Of a DNA stretch of 64,000 nt, positions 1-12,557 are shown in pieces. The position numbers were made by a program, and so were the translations under genes. This DNA is from Halictus rubicundus. Taxonomy: Eukaryota; Arthropoda; Insecta; Hymenoptera; Halictidae. The stretch's first letter is position 1. Every line of letters begins with the position of its first letter. The notes beneath the pieces were generated by a model that was not told the origin of the DNA, ran no database searches, and worked only from the letters and a program-made list of their open reading frames with translations. The stretch is from NCBI RefSeq assembly GCF_050948215.1, contig NC_135164.1, positions 9,119,116-9,183,115 of the forward strand. Direction: 5' to 3'.

Positions 1-83
1 GCGGATGCTCGCGCGATCGACGCGTCTCGAACTGTCGCGGCGGTACATCGTCGAAACAGATCGACTCGAAGCGTCGATTATCT

Positions 84-110
84 CAACTATTCGAAGCGTT
101 CGGATAGTTG
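84..110. other. Short hairpin, 12-bp arms
   Basis: CAACTATTCGAA and TTCGGATAGTTG pair around a GCG loop. The single non-Watson-Crick position becomes a U-G wobble if the + strand is transcribed, so the RNA stem would be continuous. It is too short for a microRNA precursor. Confidence 0.5.
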
Positions 111-742
111 GAGGGTTCGGTCGATACCTTGACCGACGCCAACGTTATCCTGGCAGTCGTATCTGTTCGAGACGAACGCGAGAAACCTCGCGGAGCCTGG
201 AGCAACGAGGGAGGCAGACGTCTGAGAAACGTCGGACATCAGGCTAATCAGTTCCGCAATGACGATAACGAGAGTCGTCCATTAGCCGACAAGCCGGTCT
301 ATTCCCTGGCCGATAGCCGGCTAAAAACCGTGCGCCGTTGAAACGACGTTTTTCCGTCTCGTCGCGTCGCGTCGATCAAGGAAAACTAATTCCCTGCCGC
401 GCGTAATATCCAGCTCGTCTTACTGCCGGCTACGAGCCTGTTTTTACGTTGGTGATGTATGTCCGGCCGGAACTCGCGGACGGCTAATTTCCTGCAGTCC
501 GCTTCGACTCGGTGATTCAGTTAAATTCTTTCCCTGGTCCAGCTTCGCCGTTGCCCACGCCCACGCCCTCGACCTCGCCCCCGCCCCCGCTACCGGCGTC
601 CCTGTCCCGGTGACAAACAATTAGGACGTCGAAACAAGCACGATCCCGGCGGACCGAGACCGATCGGGACCCGGAAAGGCTCGCGTGGCCGGCGTTCGAC
701 AGCTAATCGATCCGAAATTACGGAAAAGCGAACGACCCGGTC

Positions 743-771
743 CCGGTGCCGGTGCCGGTGCCGGTGCCGGT
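743..771 (+). repeat. (CCGGTG)n microsatellite
   Basis: About four to five hexamer copies. The adjacent Pro-Val and Gly-Ala frames are translations of this repeat and are not proteins. Confidence 0.9.
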
Positions 772-1190
772 CGGAATTCGCTGCTGCAATCTCTCGACCA
801 TCCTTTTTCTTTTGTTGCTCGATTTCCCTCTTTTGTCCTCCGCACGATTCTGCCCCCGAGCCACGCCGAAACCACGCTCCAGATTCGCCAAACGAGCAAA
901 CGAACGAACAAATTTTCAGCGCAGCCGGGCTCTCGCCGAGCCCCAAAATCCGCGATTAATCCAAACTCGAAATTTAGCGGAATCGTAATCCCCCGCGTTC
1001 ACGGTTCTCCTCCGGAGCAACAAACCGCGAGAAAACGCGTCGCTGTTCCACCGTGAAATCCTGTAATTTCCACCAACTACCGGACGAACCTTTAACCTAA
1101 ATATTATCGCGACGCACGACTTCCACGGGGGAGACCGATTAACCGGCAATTAACCGTTGCCGGCACGAATCGCCGCGCCGAGCACAGCAT

Positions 1191-1238
1191 AGCAGAGCAG
1201 AGCAGAGCAGAGCAGAGCAGAGCAGAGCAGAGCAGAGC
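1191..1238 (+). repeat. (AGCAG)n pentamer array
   Basis: Nine perfect AGCAG copies and a partial one. The preceding AGCACAGCAT is a diverged edge. Confidence 0.95.
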
Positions 1239-3847
1239 TGCGCCGCGAAAACGACGCGTTAATCAGCTGCAATTAATTCGCAACCGAGCAGCTGCCGTCT
1301 GCCGTCTGCCGGTTCTTGTCGGGCTTTGCTTGCCCCGGTCAGAGATCGACGAACCATCCCGCTCTTCAGACACGACTCGATCCTTTAACGAGCTCGAACG
1401 ACGCTCGACGTTTCAGCTTGCGTCCACTACTATTTCGCAGCCGTTTTACGATCACGAGAGCCGCCCGACGACTTTGTAACGTCGTTGATCGATCGCGACC
1501 TCGCATTTCGGTTAATTAACTCTGTTTGCATGAAATCCGTCGCGGCGAGGCGGGGAACACGTTCGCGCGACAACCGTGCCGAACATTAGCTAATAGAAAG
1601 GGCACGGTGCTCGGGGATCGAAGCGGATAGACGCAACGGGACCGATCCTGGATATCAAAGTGCGCCAATGATAATTACTAGCTACGGTGTTTGCGGAATT
1701 TCAACGAGCACCCGAGTCGGGCCTCTGCAAATTACAGTCAATTAGTACCGTTGATAACGCCCCGAAATATTTTTCTTTCCCAAGATTCTAAATGCCACAT
1801 TAAAAAATCTACCGGAGAAATTCATTCACCGCGTGCAATTGATTTTTAAATGTTAGTCAGAGACAGCCTGGCGTATTGGCGTCCCCGAAGGGTTGATAGA
1901 CTACCGGTAGATACTCTCCCGTAATAGGTCGACGTGGTTCAGGACATTCCGGTCGGACTTTCTGCGAACGTCGATCCCCGATACGCGTTTATTCGGTCGA
2001 CTCCCGAACACGATACGCCACGGGAAAGAGATCCACGGATCGGGAATAATCGAGGGAGAAAAACGCATTTCAGACGCGATCAGCGCGAACGGTAATAGGT
2101 AAACCGAGAAGGAGTATCGGGTTGCGCGTATGAAATATCGTTTATCGAAGATTCAATTTTGTCGGAAGAAAACGGCGAGACGCCGCTGACGACGCGACGC
2201 GCCGGCGCACGAAACCGATCCACACCGATCGCAACTACCGGCTGGAACAGGACCGAGCGTTCGCCAGGAAATCTGCACGGATCGTCTCTCTTTTCTGTTT
2301 TTTCCGGCGGTCTGCGCCCGGGACAACGATTTCCCGATGGGTCGAGGAGCATTGTTAGTTTGCCGCTTAATTTAACTCGATTGTTGGCCCGGCCCGACAT
2401 ATGGGTCACAAATTACCGGAACAACCGCGGGCCGAGCGCCGAAGGGAGCCAGAGAAATCGCGACGCGAGCGAATTGATCGCGCTGCAACCGCCTACCGTT
2501 TCGTAACGCGGCGAGGCAACGTCGAGAAGGTTTCGAGCGACTTCTCCCGAGGAACCGCGTGCTCTCGCCTCGAAGAGATTGTTTTGCTGCGCGCGAATCA
2601 CCGAAGACAAATCGTGGCGAAGACCAGAACGCGGGGCAATCCACTTTGTCGACCGAGGAAGATTATTCTCGTGGTTCCGTTTCGTTCTGAGACAATGGCG
2701 GGGCGCGCGCTGCAATCGCGGGGAACGGAAGTTCCGGCGAATCTAGAATAACTCGATACGCAAAAACCGTGCAAATCATATCCCGAGCCGGTCGGTATAC
2801 CGAAGTAACAATGATATCGCGGAACAATTTTCCGGGGGAAAACGGCGAAAAAAGTACCGCGGAAAATAACGCAAATAACGGTGCTTTTTCTCCCGCTTCG
2901 GAACCGCGCGGAAGCGGCAGCGGGCGGCGGCGGCTGCTGGATAAATATCGAGCGCGCGAGTTCAAGGGAAAGTTTATCGACGAACGCCGATTCCCATATT
3001 TGTTTTTTCACGCGTCACCGTCGCGCATACAGAACGCGAGCGCGCAAATACAGGCGACACACCGGCATGCCGCCGCGGCACGCTGTGCCGAATCGCGATT
3101 TCGGGAACGCGCCAGAGACAAAGGCGATTCGCGAAACAGAAAAAATCTCGGCAAATTGGATTCCGGAGATCGACGAGGACCGGGGAGAAGACGGCTGGCC
3201 CACTTTGCGCGTTCGACGATTACGCCGCTCCCTCGGGATCGTTCCGCGACGACACCGAAGAGCAATGGGACTTCCCGGAGAAGTTTGTCCGAATGAAAAT
3301 TTCGGTTACAGACTCCTCGCGACTTCCCGCATTAAGGGAGTCCTCGGTTAGAATCGTTTTCGTCAAAGGACACCGAGCGCGATTTCCTCGCCTTCGTCCT
3401 CGTGTTTCATTCGGGATTGGGGTCGACGGGATTCGTAAGTCGGATCCATTTCGAGGGAACCATTAAATTATGGGATTTAATTTGAGCGATAGCTATTGCG
3501 TCGAACAGACCGATATCGTAGAGGAAAATGCGAGTGCGGAAAAGAAGGAATAGATTACGCCGACGAAGCTCTCGGTCAGCGGATGCGAACGAGCAGATAG
3601 AAACGTTGCCTTCGGGTTACCGGCGCGTCGCAGATTCGAGCTCTCCTGGAGATAAACGACGCGTGCAGAAAAGGAAAACAATTAGCTATCGGTCCGCGTA
3701 ACGAATTTACCGTTTACTCGTTCCCAGCGAGAGCCGGTTGAAAGCGCACGACCGGCGACGTTCTGGAACAAGGCCGTAATTGCCCTACGATTAAATACAC
3801 GTTCCGAGGCGGTTAAAGCAACTCCGACCCTCCGACTCGTCGGCGCG

Positions 3848-3880
3848 AGCTTCTCGCTTCCCGCTTCCCGCTTCCCTCTT
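3848..3880 (+). repeat. Imperfect (CGCTTCC)n repeat
   Basis: About four heptamer-like units, decaying into pyrimidine-rich DNA on the right. Confidence 0.7.
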
Positions 3881-4140
3881 TCCGCTTGCCGCTACTCGCG
3901 TCCCGAGTGAAAGCACTCGAAACGGCCAACGGGTTTCGAAAGAAGTTTTCTTCGAGCGAACTTTCGCGTCGACGACGAGGGGAAAAGGGCCGCCATCGTC
4001 GACGGAGATTTCCCGGGCGTGTTCGAACGGTCTTTTGCCCGGTCTCGTTCGGTTCGGTTCGTTTCGGTTCTGTTCCGTTCTTCGCCGATGCCGGTGTAAA
4101 CCTTACGCCGTTGCTGTCTACCGTGCCGGCAGCTGCCAGC

Positions 4141-4208
4141 AGGAAGGAAGGACGGAAGGAAGGAAGGAAGGAAGGACGGTAGCTGGCTAGGTAGGTAGGT
4201 AGGTAGGT
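4141..4208 (+). repeat. (GGAA)n then (GTAG)n compound microsatellite
   Basis: A GGAA tetramer array (4141-4179, interrupted by GGAC) is followed after about nine bases by a GTAG tetramer array (4188-4208). Confidence 0.9.
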
Positions 4209-6370
4209 TCGGACCGAGGGGTAGCGAAAAGGGGTGCCGATCAATAACACGCCGCGCCGTGGCGCCACCGTCGCTGCTGCGATTACTCCTATACTTGTAC
4301 GCGTCTTCCTGCACGTGCGCGCCGAAACACGTCCACCGTCTTGCGCGAGACTTTTCACATTAACGGGGAAAAAATCCGGAGAAACGTAACAACTTTCGTC
4401 TCGCGGCGATCCACGTCACCGAGACGCGATCGGTTTCCGGTGACTCGATCGCGACGTGTCCGAGACCGTCATCCGATTCTTAAAGCTGTTCATCATTTTT
4501 CCTTCTAATGAAATCTTTTCTGCTTGCGAAGGTATTCTCCAAGCGAACCGAGAAAGACATTCGGAGAAATTGCACGGAGAACTGCCGACCAAGTGTTGAC
4601 GTCGGAACTATCGGATATCAAGGAACCAGCTGCTTAGGTACATCTTGTCGGTGCGCGTGTTATCGCTTCGCGGGATCGTGTTACGCGCAACATAATGGGA
4701 GTCTAATCAGAACTTTCGCAGGCTTTGCAACTAGTTTCATCGGAGGGTCGCAGACACACCGATGCGTGGGTTCTGTGTCGTTGTTCCGATACCGCTAGAG
4801 CTGCTCACTTTCAAGTTCAAGTTCCTTTTCGTTCCAGGGTCAGCCGAAAGCCTTAACAGTGAGAACTGTACGAAGAACTGTGTGAGAATTCACACTTTGC
4901 AAACACCGAATGCTTTCGGAAAGACGGAAAAAACGAGCAGACCTCGCATCCTCCATTAAATTCCGGCAAGTTTCGAGTTTCTTTCGTTTCGTCGGTCGTT
5001 TGTAACGCGACCGGATCCGTCGTGTTCGAACAAAGTTGCTGGAGCGACAGCTACCGCCGATGGCCACGCGATACGCTCGCCGTTTCGTAGATCGTAACCG
5101 TGCGAGAGCATGGAAATTCGAAATTGAATGTCCGTTTGTTTGCAAGCTAGAATGATCGATCGATGACTCGTGCGAAAAATAACGGTCCGCTGTAGTTTCG
5201 CGTCGAACCGCTTACGGTGACTTTCATATCGATTTGTTTTTTTTTTATCGATGAGTAACGCGGTTAGGATTGTTTCGAATTGGTAAAGTTATCCGACTAC
5301 GAATCGGTTCACGGGCGATTTAACGAACAATCAAAAAATTGGAGGAAATAGGACGGAGGATCTCCTGGTGGGGAAGCGTTCGCTACCAAATTGGATTACG
5401 TTGCGTGAAAATCGTCAAGGATTCGTCCTGATCCGTGGCGGACCGAGCCGCTAAATTGCATAATCGATATCTCCGGATTGCGGCGTTCCCACCACGCGAT
5501 GCGACACCAAGATAAAAGATAAAACTCGCGGATAAAATGTCGAAAACGATCGAGACACAGAGAGAGCGTACGTTTTCCGCGGCAAACACAGCTCGCGGCT
5601 ATTTAACCTCTCCCCGCGCGATCGCTCCGACGAGAAATCGTAATTAAGTAACTCCGAATGCAAACCGACCGTGCGTCGACTATCGTGAAAATATTTACCG
5701 TCGCTTCGGACGATTCGCGGGTGGATGCGCGCGTTCACGAGAAATTACGAGAGGCTCCGCCGAGTTTCGGAATTGTTACGAGAATCGTTTTATACATCGG
5801 CGGACAAAGAACAAATTCCTGGGGAAAATGATTCGGGCTCGGTCTACCGGCGCGCGATAAATCGAGTAACGGCGATGCGCTAATTATTTCTACGCGTTAA
5901 TTTTCGTGCGGTCCTCCGCGCTCTCGCTTTCGGTCCCCGAATCGCGGAACTCCCGCGAAGTTTCCCCTGGGAAAATTGTCCGTCGTTTAACTAATTACCC
6001 GCGCGTAACAAATTTATGCGTACGAAAATGTCGCTGCAGAAACTCTTGCGAATTATTCACGAATCGCACAGCACCGGTACCGATCGAACGGAATCGGGGA
6101 ATGCGCGTTGCGGCGCCGCGTGCCGCAGCGAGAGCCGGGACGACAGAAGCGTGTCGCAGGACGTTCTAAATCGTTACAAACCGTTTACATGGGGGTCACA
6201 CGATCCGGGCTAACGACACCAGGGGAAAATGGTCAGGACAAACGGGCCGAGCCCGTTCGGGTCGACGGTTACTAGGAAGCGTGCAAATGAATATACATTG
6301 CTTTCGTGACGCGCGACGTCGTCGTAGTCGTCGTCCTCCTGTCCCGTCGTGATATAAATTTGGACGCGCG

Positions 6371-6401
6371 GCCGTCGAGGACCGTCGAGGACCGTCGAGG
6401 A
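6371..6401 (+). repeat. Decamer tandem repeat, three copies
   Basis: CCGTCGAGGA occurs three times head to tail. Confidence 0.85.
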
Positions 6402-6500
6402 AACCAGGCATTATTTCACTTTGTCCCCGAGCCGACCACCCCCGTCTCCAGGCCGTCGCCGAACCACGGGTTACCTGGTCTCGAATTAGAGTTAATTAAA

Positions 6501-6528
6501 ATACGAGAATACGAGAATACGAGAATAG
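6501..6528 (+). repeat. (ATACGAGA)n octamer repeat
   Basis: Three copies plus a partial one, within an AT-richer patch. Confidence 0.85.
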
Positions 6529-6805
6529 AAGCTACGAGCTTACGAGCGTCGAGCCGTTAACGCCGCGCCGATAAAGCGTCCATTCCGGTCTGCTCGCGTT
6601 CGAACGATGCGACCCACCGTTACGCGAAACAGGTATTACCGTCCGCCGTCGAACGTCGATAATCGATCGAATTTCATTCTCCCGGTGCCCGGAGATATTT
6701 TCTGCGCGGAGCTCGCGATCCGTCTTAATCGTTCCCTTGGGATCCGAATCCCGATAAACGGAGCAGAGTCCGTCGACGTGAATTTTGCTGTTCGAACGAC
6801 GCAAC

Positions 6806-6828
6806 GGGACGGGACGGGACGGGACGGG
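6806..6828 (+). repeat. (GGGAC)n array with G-quadruplex pattern
   Basis: Five GGG runs are spaced by AC dinucleotides. Four or more G-triplets with loops of 1-7 bases meet the standard sequence rule for an intramolecular G-quadruplex. The same pentamer recurs at 52098-52115. Confidence 0.85.
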
Positions 6829-7565
6829 ACGGCCGAGGCTGGTGGTATTGGAAAAAATTCCCCGCAACGAGATTGCGTGCCAGAGATTCTCGGGGCGGTT
6901 CCTCGACATCGAAGGTCAGGCAAGCAAGCGGGTAAATCGGCAAGGAGGATGCATTTGAATTTCCACGATCGCGTTCGAACCGTCGCCGTCGCTTGGCCGT
7001 CGACGGAACGTCGTAATTATCCCCCGTCGAGTAGGTACCCCGATCGTTGTCCGGGCAACCACGTCGGTCCCGGAAAAATCCTCGACAAATCGAGAAAGTT
7101 TTAGAAAGATGGATGCTAGAGGCGCGCGCGCGCGAGAGAGACGATCGATGTTTATACGGTCGTCGTTCTTATTGTGCATATTATGCATTCCGCTCGCACC
7201 AGGTAAATCTCTTTGAGAAGCTCGCTGGAAATTGGAGAAATCCGGAGGTTCGCGCGCCGCGACCCAGCCGTGAGCGCCGCGGCGAGTTTCTCCGGCCCCG
7301 ATAGAAAACTTGGGAATCGACGTGCACCCGGGTATCGCGGAAACTTCCTTTGGCCGGAATTTTCAAAAGCCCCGCGTGCCCTGTCCCTCTTCGCTCTCCT
7401 CGCCCTTCACGCGGCTCGTCTCAGAGCCCCAGACAGTTTGTACTCTGCAGCGGTGCAGTTTGCAGACGGCAGTCGGCAGTCGGCACAGCTTGTCGCCCGG
7501 GGGAACGCGTAAATTTTCCAAGTTCGCCGCGAGAATCGAATATAACCGAGTAACCCGGTCACGGC

Positions 7566-7596
7566 GTTTCATCTCGAGAAATTCGAAGATAATTCC
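7566..7596 (+). repeat. Dispersed 31-bp repeat, copy 1
   Basis: This segment matches 7987-8017 at 28 of 31 positions, and the shared core GAAATTCGAAGATAATTCC is identical. It lies in GC-rich DNA with no gene. It may be a duplicated regulatory word or the remnant of an old interspersed element. Confidence 0.7.
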
Positions 7597-7986
7597 CCGG
7601 GCGATACGGGCTGGCCCATGTTCTATCTCCGGGAATCTCAACGAGAACCCGATATTCCCCTTTCCGGAATCTTATCTCGCGATTCCTATGAAAATCCCTC
7701 CTTAGATACCGAGAATTTTCCCTCTGTACTTTCCTTTTCTCTGTGCGCCCTACGAACGAGAACGGGGAACCTCGAAGCGCGAACGTACGTTCGACGAATT
7801 CATCGAATTCATCGCGGCTCTCCGAGTAATATCGTACGTTACCGGTCGCGATTTACGAGCCCCGTCGCACCGCTCCACGAAATTTCCAAATTCGGAGATA
7901 GGATTGTCCGAGGCACCGTAAATTTACCCTGGCTGCCGGGAATGTAACCGGAACAAGAGGAACAAGAGGAGGTTCGCGCCGCTGCC

Positions 7987-8017
7987 GTTTGATCTCCGGA
8001 AATTCGAAGATAATTCC
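7987..8017 (+). repeat. Dispersed 31-bp repeat, copy 2
   Basis: Direct repeat of 7566-7596, 421 bases downstream and in the same orientation, differing at three positions near its left end. The sequences beyond the repeat do not align by eye. Confidence 0.7.
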
Positions 8018-8493
8018 GAGCAGCTCCGAGGCAACCTTATCGCCGGGAAATCTCCTGGGGGTCGCATTTTTGCCGAGGCTTACCACGGTGTTCTCTCGCC
8101 GCCGTAAGATCGGCACGGGGACGCGGCTCGATGACCGATTCTCGGGCGATCTTTACGAACGACGCCGCACCGGTTCCTCGGTTAGTTCCGGGCCGGTCGT
8201 TCGGCGAGATTTCCTCGAAACGCGGGCTGATTCGCAAATTCCAGGTTTTACGAGACCGCGCAGCCGGAACTTTCGAGTGTCGCTTTATTTTCCATCCAAC
8301 GAGCATCGATTCGTTAAGGTATTTCAAAGCTTCGAATGCCCCCGGCTGTATAACTGAAACACTCTCCATTCAGCTGGCTCGTTACAATAATGATTACGAT
8401 TATTAAATGTACACAGAGAGGGAACGAAAGAGAGCGATTCGAGGATGGACTGTTTGCTAAAATTTATTCGCGAACTGGCTGCGCTTCCCAGCG

Positions 8494-8495
<2 letters not shown>

Positions 8496-8559
<64 letters not shown>

Positions 8560-8577
8560 TTCTCTCTTCATTCCGCT
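8496..8577 (+). repeat. (CT)n array
   Basis: Perfect CT from 8496 to 8551, then CT interrupted by TTT triplets. GA/CT arrays can be bound by GAGA-factor-type proteins, but nothing here shows that this one is used. Confidence 0.95.
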
Positions 8578-11202
8578 TGGTTCTCCTCGTTGCTCGCTCG
8601 CTTGCACGCTCCCGCCTATCGATCGAATTATTTATCGTTGAAGTATGCGGGTAACGAGACGCTTCTGGCTTGTGAATTCTCATCGAACCGCGACGCGTAA
8701 CGCGCCTTGCGAGGAAACTTTGCCAGCTGGTTTGCGACAACCCTTTGACTCGCTGAAATCTAGGCTAACACTCTCCCTCTTCCGGGGATAATTGTCCCAC
8801 AGTCGAGCGAACCGGGAAGACACCGTTCGCCTAATTTCTGCCGTTGAATAATATTTTGCCTGGCACGGCTACTACCTGATTTTTCTCGTTCTCCACGCGC
8901 CGATTCTCCGTGGAAAATCGGAACGGGTCGGCAACCAATTACGAGAGACCGACGCGAGAACACAGACGGAAAAAGGGATTGGATCGCGTTTGTCAACGTT
9001 TGGCAACCTACCAGGTCGCCCGAGCATCTTCGTTGCCCTCCCAACCCCCGGGATCCGTTGTCGTTCGCCGCATTTTTTACGATAATTGGCCGTGCTCCGG
9101 GGAGGTCGACTCCAAGGTTCGCCAATAGAGAAATTTATATTTTCCCTCGGCTCGCGCCGCGCTGTCCGGCGAAATTGAAAAAGTCTCGAGGGCCGTTTGA
9201 TCGTGGAAACGGTGGAATGCGCGGCACGGCGACAACCGCTTTGCGATCCGATCGCGAATCGAGCACGGACGGACACGATGTACCTCGATTAACGTCGATT
9301 ATTGGACTAATCGTCGACGGAGAATACTCTCTGGGAGAGTCGAGAGAGAGAGACCCGCTCGGCCGCTCGGTTGTTCGTGCGCTCGACGGCTCTCGACGTT
9401 GGCGGGCCGACGCGACCACCGGATTAATCATTGAAATTTATACGATAAATATTCAATTCGCGCGGCTAATGCATTTTCATGGCCAGGAGCCGGCAAACCG
9501 CCGTCGCGGAAGGTAGGAACCTTCTTCCGGCAACGGGACGAAAAATCGAAGAGTAAACCCAGTCGCGAACCTCGGGATGCGCGCTACGACAATATGTGAA
9601 AACGTTGCGCTCTCGGTTTGCTATGTACATACAGCGGGGAATATGTATAGCGTTCCGCGGCAACCTATATACATTTACCGGTACACTCGCGCGGCGAACT
9701 TTTAACGAAGGCAATTCGTTTCGTTCGGCCGGTTCTTTCCGGAATCGGGACGTCCTGATTAAAAACGCGGCCGGGAACAAAGAGGATTCGACCGAGAGAA
9801 AACGATGATTCCGGGCAAGAGTTTCCATAGTCCGTAGCGGCGAGATTAATTGGACGCGGCGAATTTCGGGTCACGGGAATGGCGCGCGAGGCTGCTCGAA
9901 GAAGCCGAACACCGGCGTGCCGTCGCGTCGATCGATCGTTGTCTCTGCATCATCGATGTACGGCCCCGACGAGATGCAACGGCCGATTCGTGTACAAAGC
10001 TGCCACGAATCCGCCCCGTTCCTCGGGAAATGCGCCGCGTTTTCGGCGCGATCGACCGAACGCTTTTAATTATTTCGTTTCTTTCTCTCCGGCTCGGCTG
10101 GCCTCGATCTCGAAACCCCCATTTCCGAACGGGAAGTTCTTCTCGCGCAAAGCGAGTGCAAATAACAAGCAGCTGTAACACCGAGGCGAGGCGAGGCGTG
10201 GCGAGAATCGGGTCAAGGTATTCGCAGCCGATCACAGAGCCGCCCCTCATCCGCGAATCTGGAGTAGGATTTGAACAACGAGCCCGTCGCGAAGCCTTCT
10301 TCGGATTCTCCTCTAATTTTCGAGGCGAGGCGAGGCGATTCGATCCCGTTTTCTATTTTCCTTCCCTTAATCCTCTCGTTTTCCCGTCTTGTTTCCCGTC
10401 CCATCGTTCTCCGATAAACGTGGAAAAGTCTCGAGGTAGCGACGCGGCTAGTCCGATCTTCAGCATCGAGTATCGAGCATCGCGCGATTCCTCCTGCCTC
10501 GGCTCCAATTGGTCGACCTTTTTCTCTATTCTCTTTGTCCGTTACCCATTGTTCCCGCACGCCTCCGGCCAACGGGTAGCAATTTTTCAGAGCGAATTTG
10601 AATTTGCCAACAAACTCGACGAGCGATGTCCGAGCGTGTACAGGATGAACGCAGGCAGTATCGATTTGATACGACGAGACAAAGGCGAATAGGCGGGGAC
10701 GTCGAATGGACCGAGACGCGAGCCGATTAATTAACCGAGTCTTTTCCGTTTCCAGAGCCAGAGCCGCTTTTCTTGCGCGTCTCGGTCAACAATCGTCTGT
10801 ACGGCGGAGGCTGCGACGACGTGCGCTCGAAATCCGGTGAAACTTACGCTCCGCGTAGCCGGTATTTTTTCGAGCTACCGCCGCGACGCTTAGCATCCCT
10901 TCCCCCGGCCTCTCCGCGGCTCCAACGGGGTCTTTTCTTTCCTACATTTTCCCCCGTGGTGGGTACTTTTCGTTCTCTGTTCCGCTTTGTTTTTCCACCC
11001 CCCTTTTAGTCGCGTTCCCCTCTTCTCGTACACCTTGCCGAGCTCGCGCAGTTAATTAGGAAAGTGCCGGCACACGTTTTCGCGTGTGCAACTTGGCCGG
11101 ATGTTTTATGGAAGCGGGGCCGCGTTTAACCGGGCTCCGCGTTTGATCCTCCGAAAATCTCCCGAGCTCTCGGCGCGCAACATTTTTCTCGGCGCACGGT
11201 TT

Positions 11203-11222
11203 CGGCTTTCGGCTTTCGGCTG
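11203..11222 (+). repeat. (TTTCGGC)n heptamer repeat
   Basis: Three tandem copies in pyrimidine-rich DNA. Confidence 0.7.
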
Positions 11223-12281
11223 TTCGAGCTGTGCGAAATTTCGCCGGGTGTCGTCGCCGTGCGAAATCTCGTTTCTCCCGGTGAATCCGAGTCGATTTTT
11301 CGCGAGGAATCGGCCCGTTCCCGACGGTAACGCGATTGCCGAGACATCGTGTACGCGTACGCACACCCCAGGGAAAAGGAGACGCCTCTCGAGACAACGA
11401 TTCCTTGCCCGTTCCCTTTGTCCTGGACGGAGAGAGACGAGTCTCGCGCGCGCGCGTGTTCCTGATTTTTTTTCTTTTCTTTTCAATTTTCCTTCTCGCT
11501 ACCGTCACCGGTGCTTTTCTTTTCATCCACTCCGAGCTCTCGTTTCTCTCGTTTTTCTCGTTCTTTTCCCGTGGCTGCCACCGATACCGCGACTTCTTTC
11601 TCTCGAATTACATTGTAAGTCCGGAGACCTTGGAAAATCGTGTCGGAGGGAATCGGGCTGTGTCAAGAGAAATCCCGTTTCTCTTCTCCTTCGTCCTCGC
11701 ACCCTCGCTCGCCTGCGCTCCTCGTCGAGAAGAAGCGTTATTTCCTTTTTCGCCCGTTTCGCTGCTCTTCTCTCGATTGCACGGCACCGAAGCGTCGAGC
11801 GGCCGAGCGAGCAAGCGTCGCGTTGCTCGATAACCGGTCCGAGGCCGAGGAAACGAGCTCGACGAAGATTAGGTTGCGTAAATTTGGTCCCTGGCCTCGA
11901 TCGAACGTCCGGCAGGAAGGACACAACCGCGGCGCCCGTGTCCTTTCCGTTGCGCGTTGGCTCGCAACCGAACGTTACGTTTGCGCGACACGGGAACCGC
12001 TTCGGAGCCGGTCGATCGCGTTGCCGATAATTTACAGGACCCATTACCTGGATACAACTGCATTTGTTAGCCAGCCGTGCAGCTGCAGCCCGGAAAGATT
12101 AAACTCGTTCCAAGTCGGAGGATCACGTTCCGAGCGTACGTAGCAGCGCCAGCGGGACGATAGCTTGAAACTCAATTTAACAAACGCTCGGCGACGTTTC
12201 CGAGACAGTAACAGCGTTCCCACGAACCTCTTCGAGCCTCCGCTTCCGACCGTCTTCCACCCCTCTCTCGCTCCTTCTCTC

Positions 12282-12284
<3 letters not shown>

Positions 12285-12364
<80 letters not shown>
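12285..12364 (+). repeat. (CT)40 array, longest in the window
   Basis: Eighty uninterrupted bases of CT, which produce the long Leu-Ser and Arg-Glu pseudo-proteins on the two strands. Confidence 0.98.
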
Positions 12365-12370
<6 letters not shown>

Positions 12371-12537
12371 TTCCGATGCTCCGCGGCTCACGAGATTGGA
12401 AAAAGTTTCCCTCCGCATCCCACCCCCCGGCGCACGAAAGGCAAATTACGAGGAGAGGCGTGGGCCGGCGCGCGCGCCTCACGAAAAAGCCTCTGCGAAG
12501 AGGAAAGGGCACGGGAACATTGGCTTCCTCTCCCAAA

Positions 12538-12557
12538 AGAGAGAGAGAGAGAGAGAG
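12538..12557 (+). repeat. (GA)n array
   Basis: About ten GA copies, 170 bases after the (CT)40 array and of opposite sense. The two could pair in a folded transcript. Confidence 0.95.

Larger units (their letters stand above)
111..4140. other. No gene seen; GC-rich single-copy DNA
   Basis: Besides the listed repeats I see only short Arg/Ser-rich frames that overlap on both strands. A GTAAGT word near 3434 has no believable exon before it. A C-rich stretch lies at 560-595. Confidence 0.6.
4209..8495. other. No named gene; one Cys-rich small frame
   Basis: The part from 4480 to 5300 is less GC-rich than the flanks and contains a 96-codon Cys-rich frame (4508-4798), treated as an observation only. 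From 5300 to 8495 I see only short repeats and the 31-bp repeat pair. Confidence 0.5.

Noticed and set aside
9850..10692. Open frame of 280 codons on the + strand
   Set aside because: Composition matches random translation of the local GC-rich repeats, and no domain is recognised.
11086..12030. Open frame of 314 codons on the + strand
   Set aside because: Arg/Ser/Phe-rich, crosses pyrimidine tracts, overlaps equally long frames on the other strand and shows no domain. It is a product of stop-poor, CG-rich DNA.
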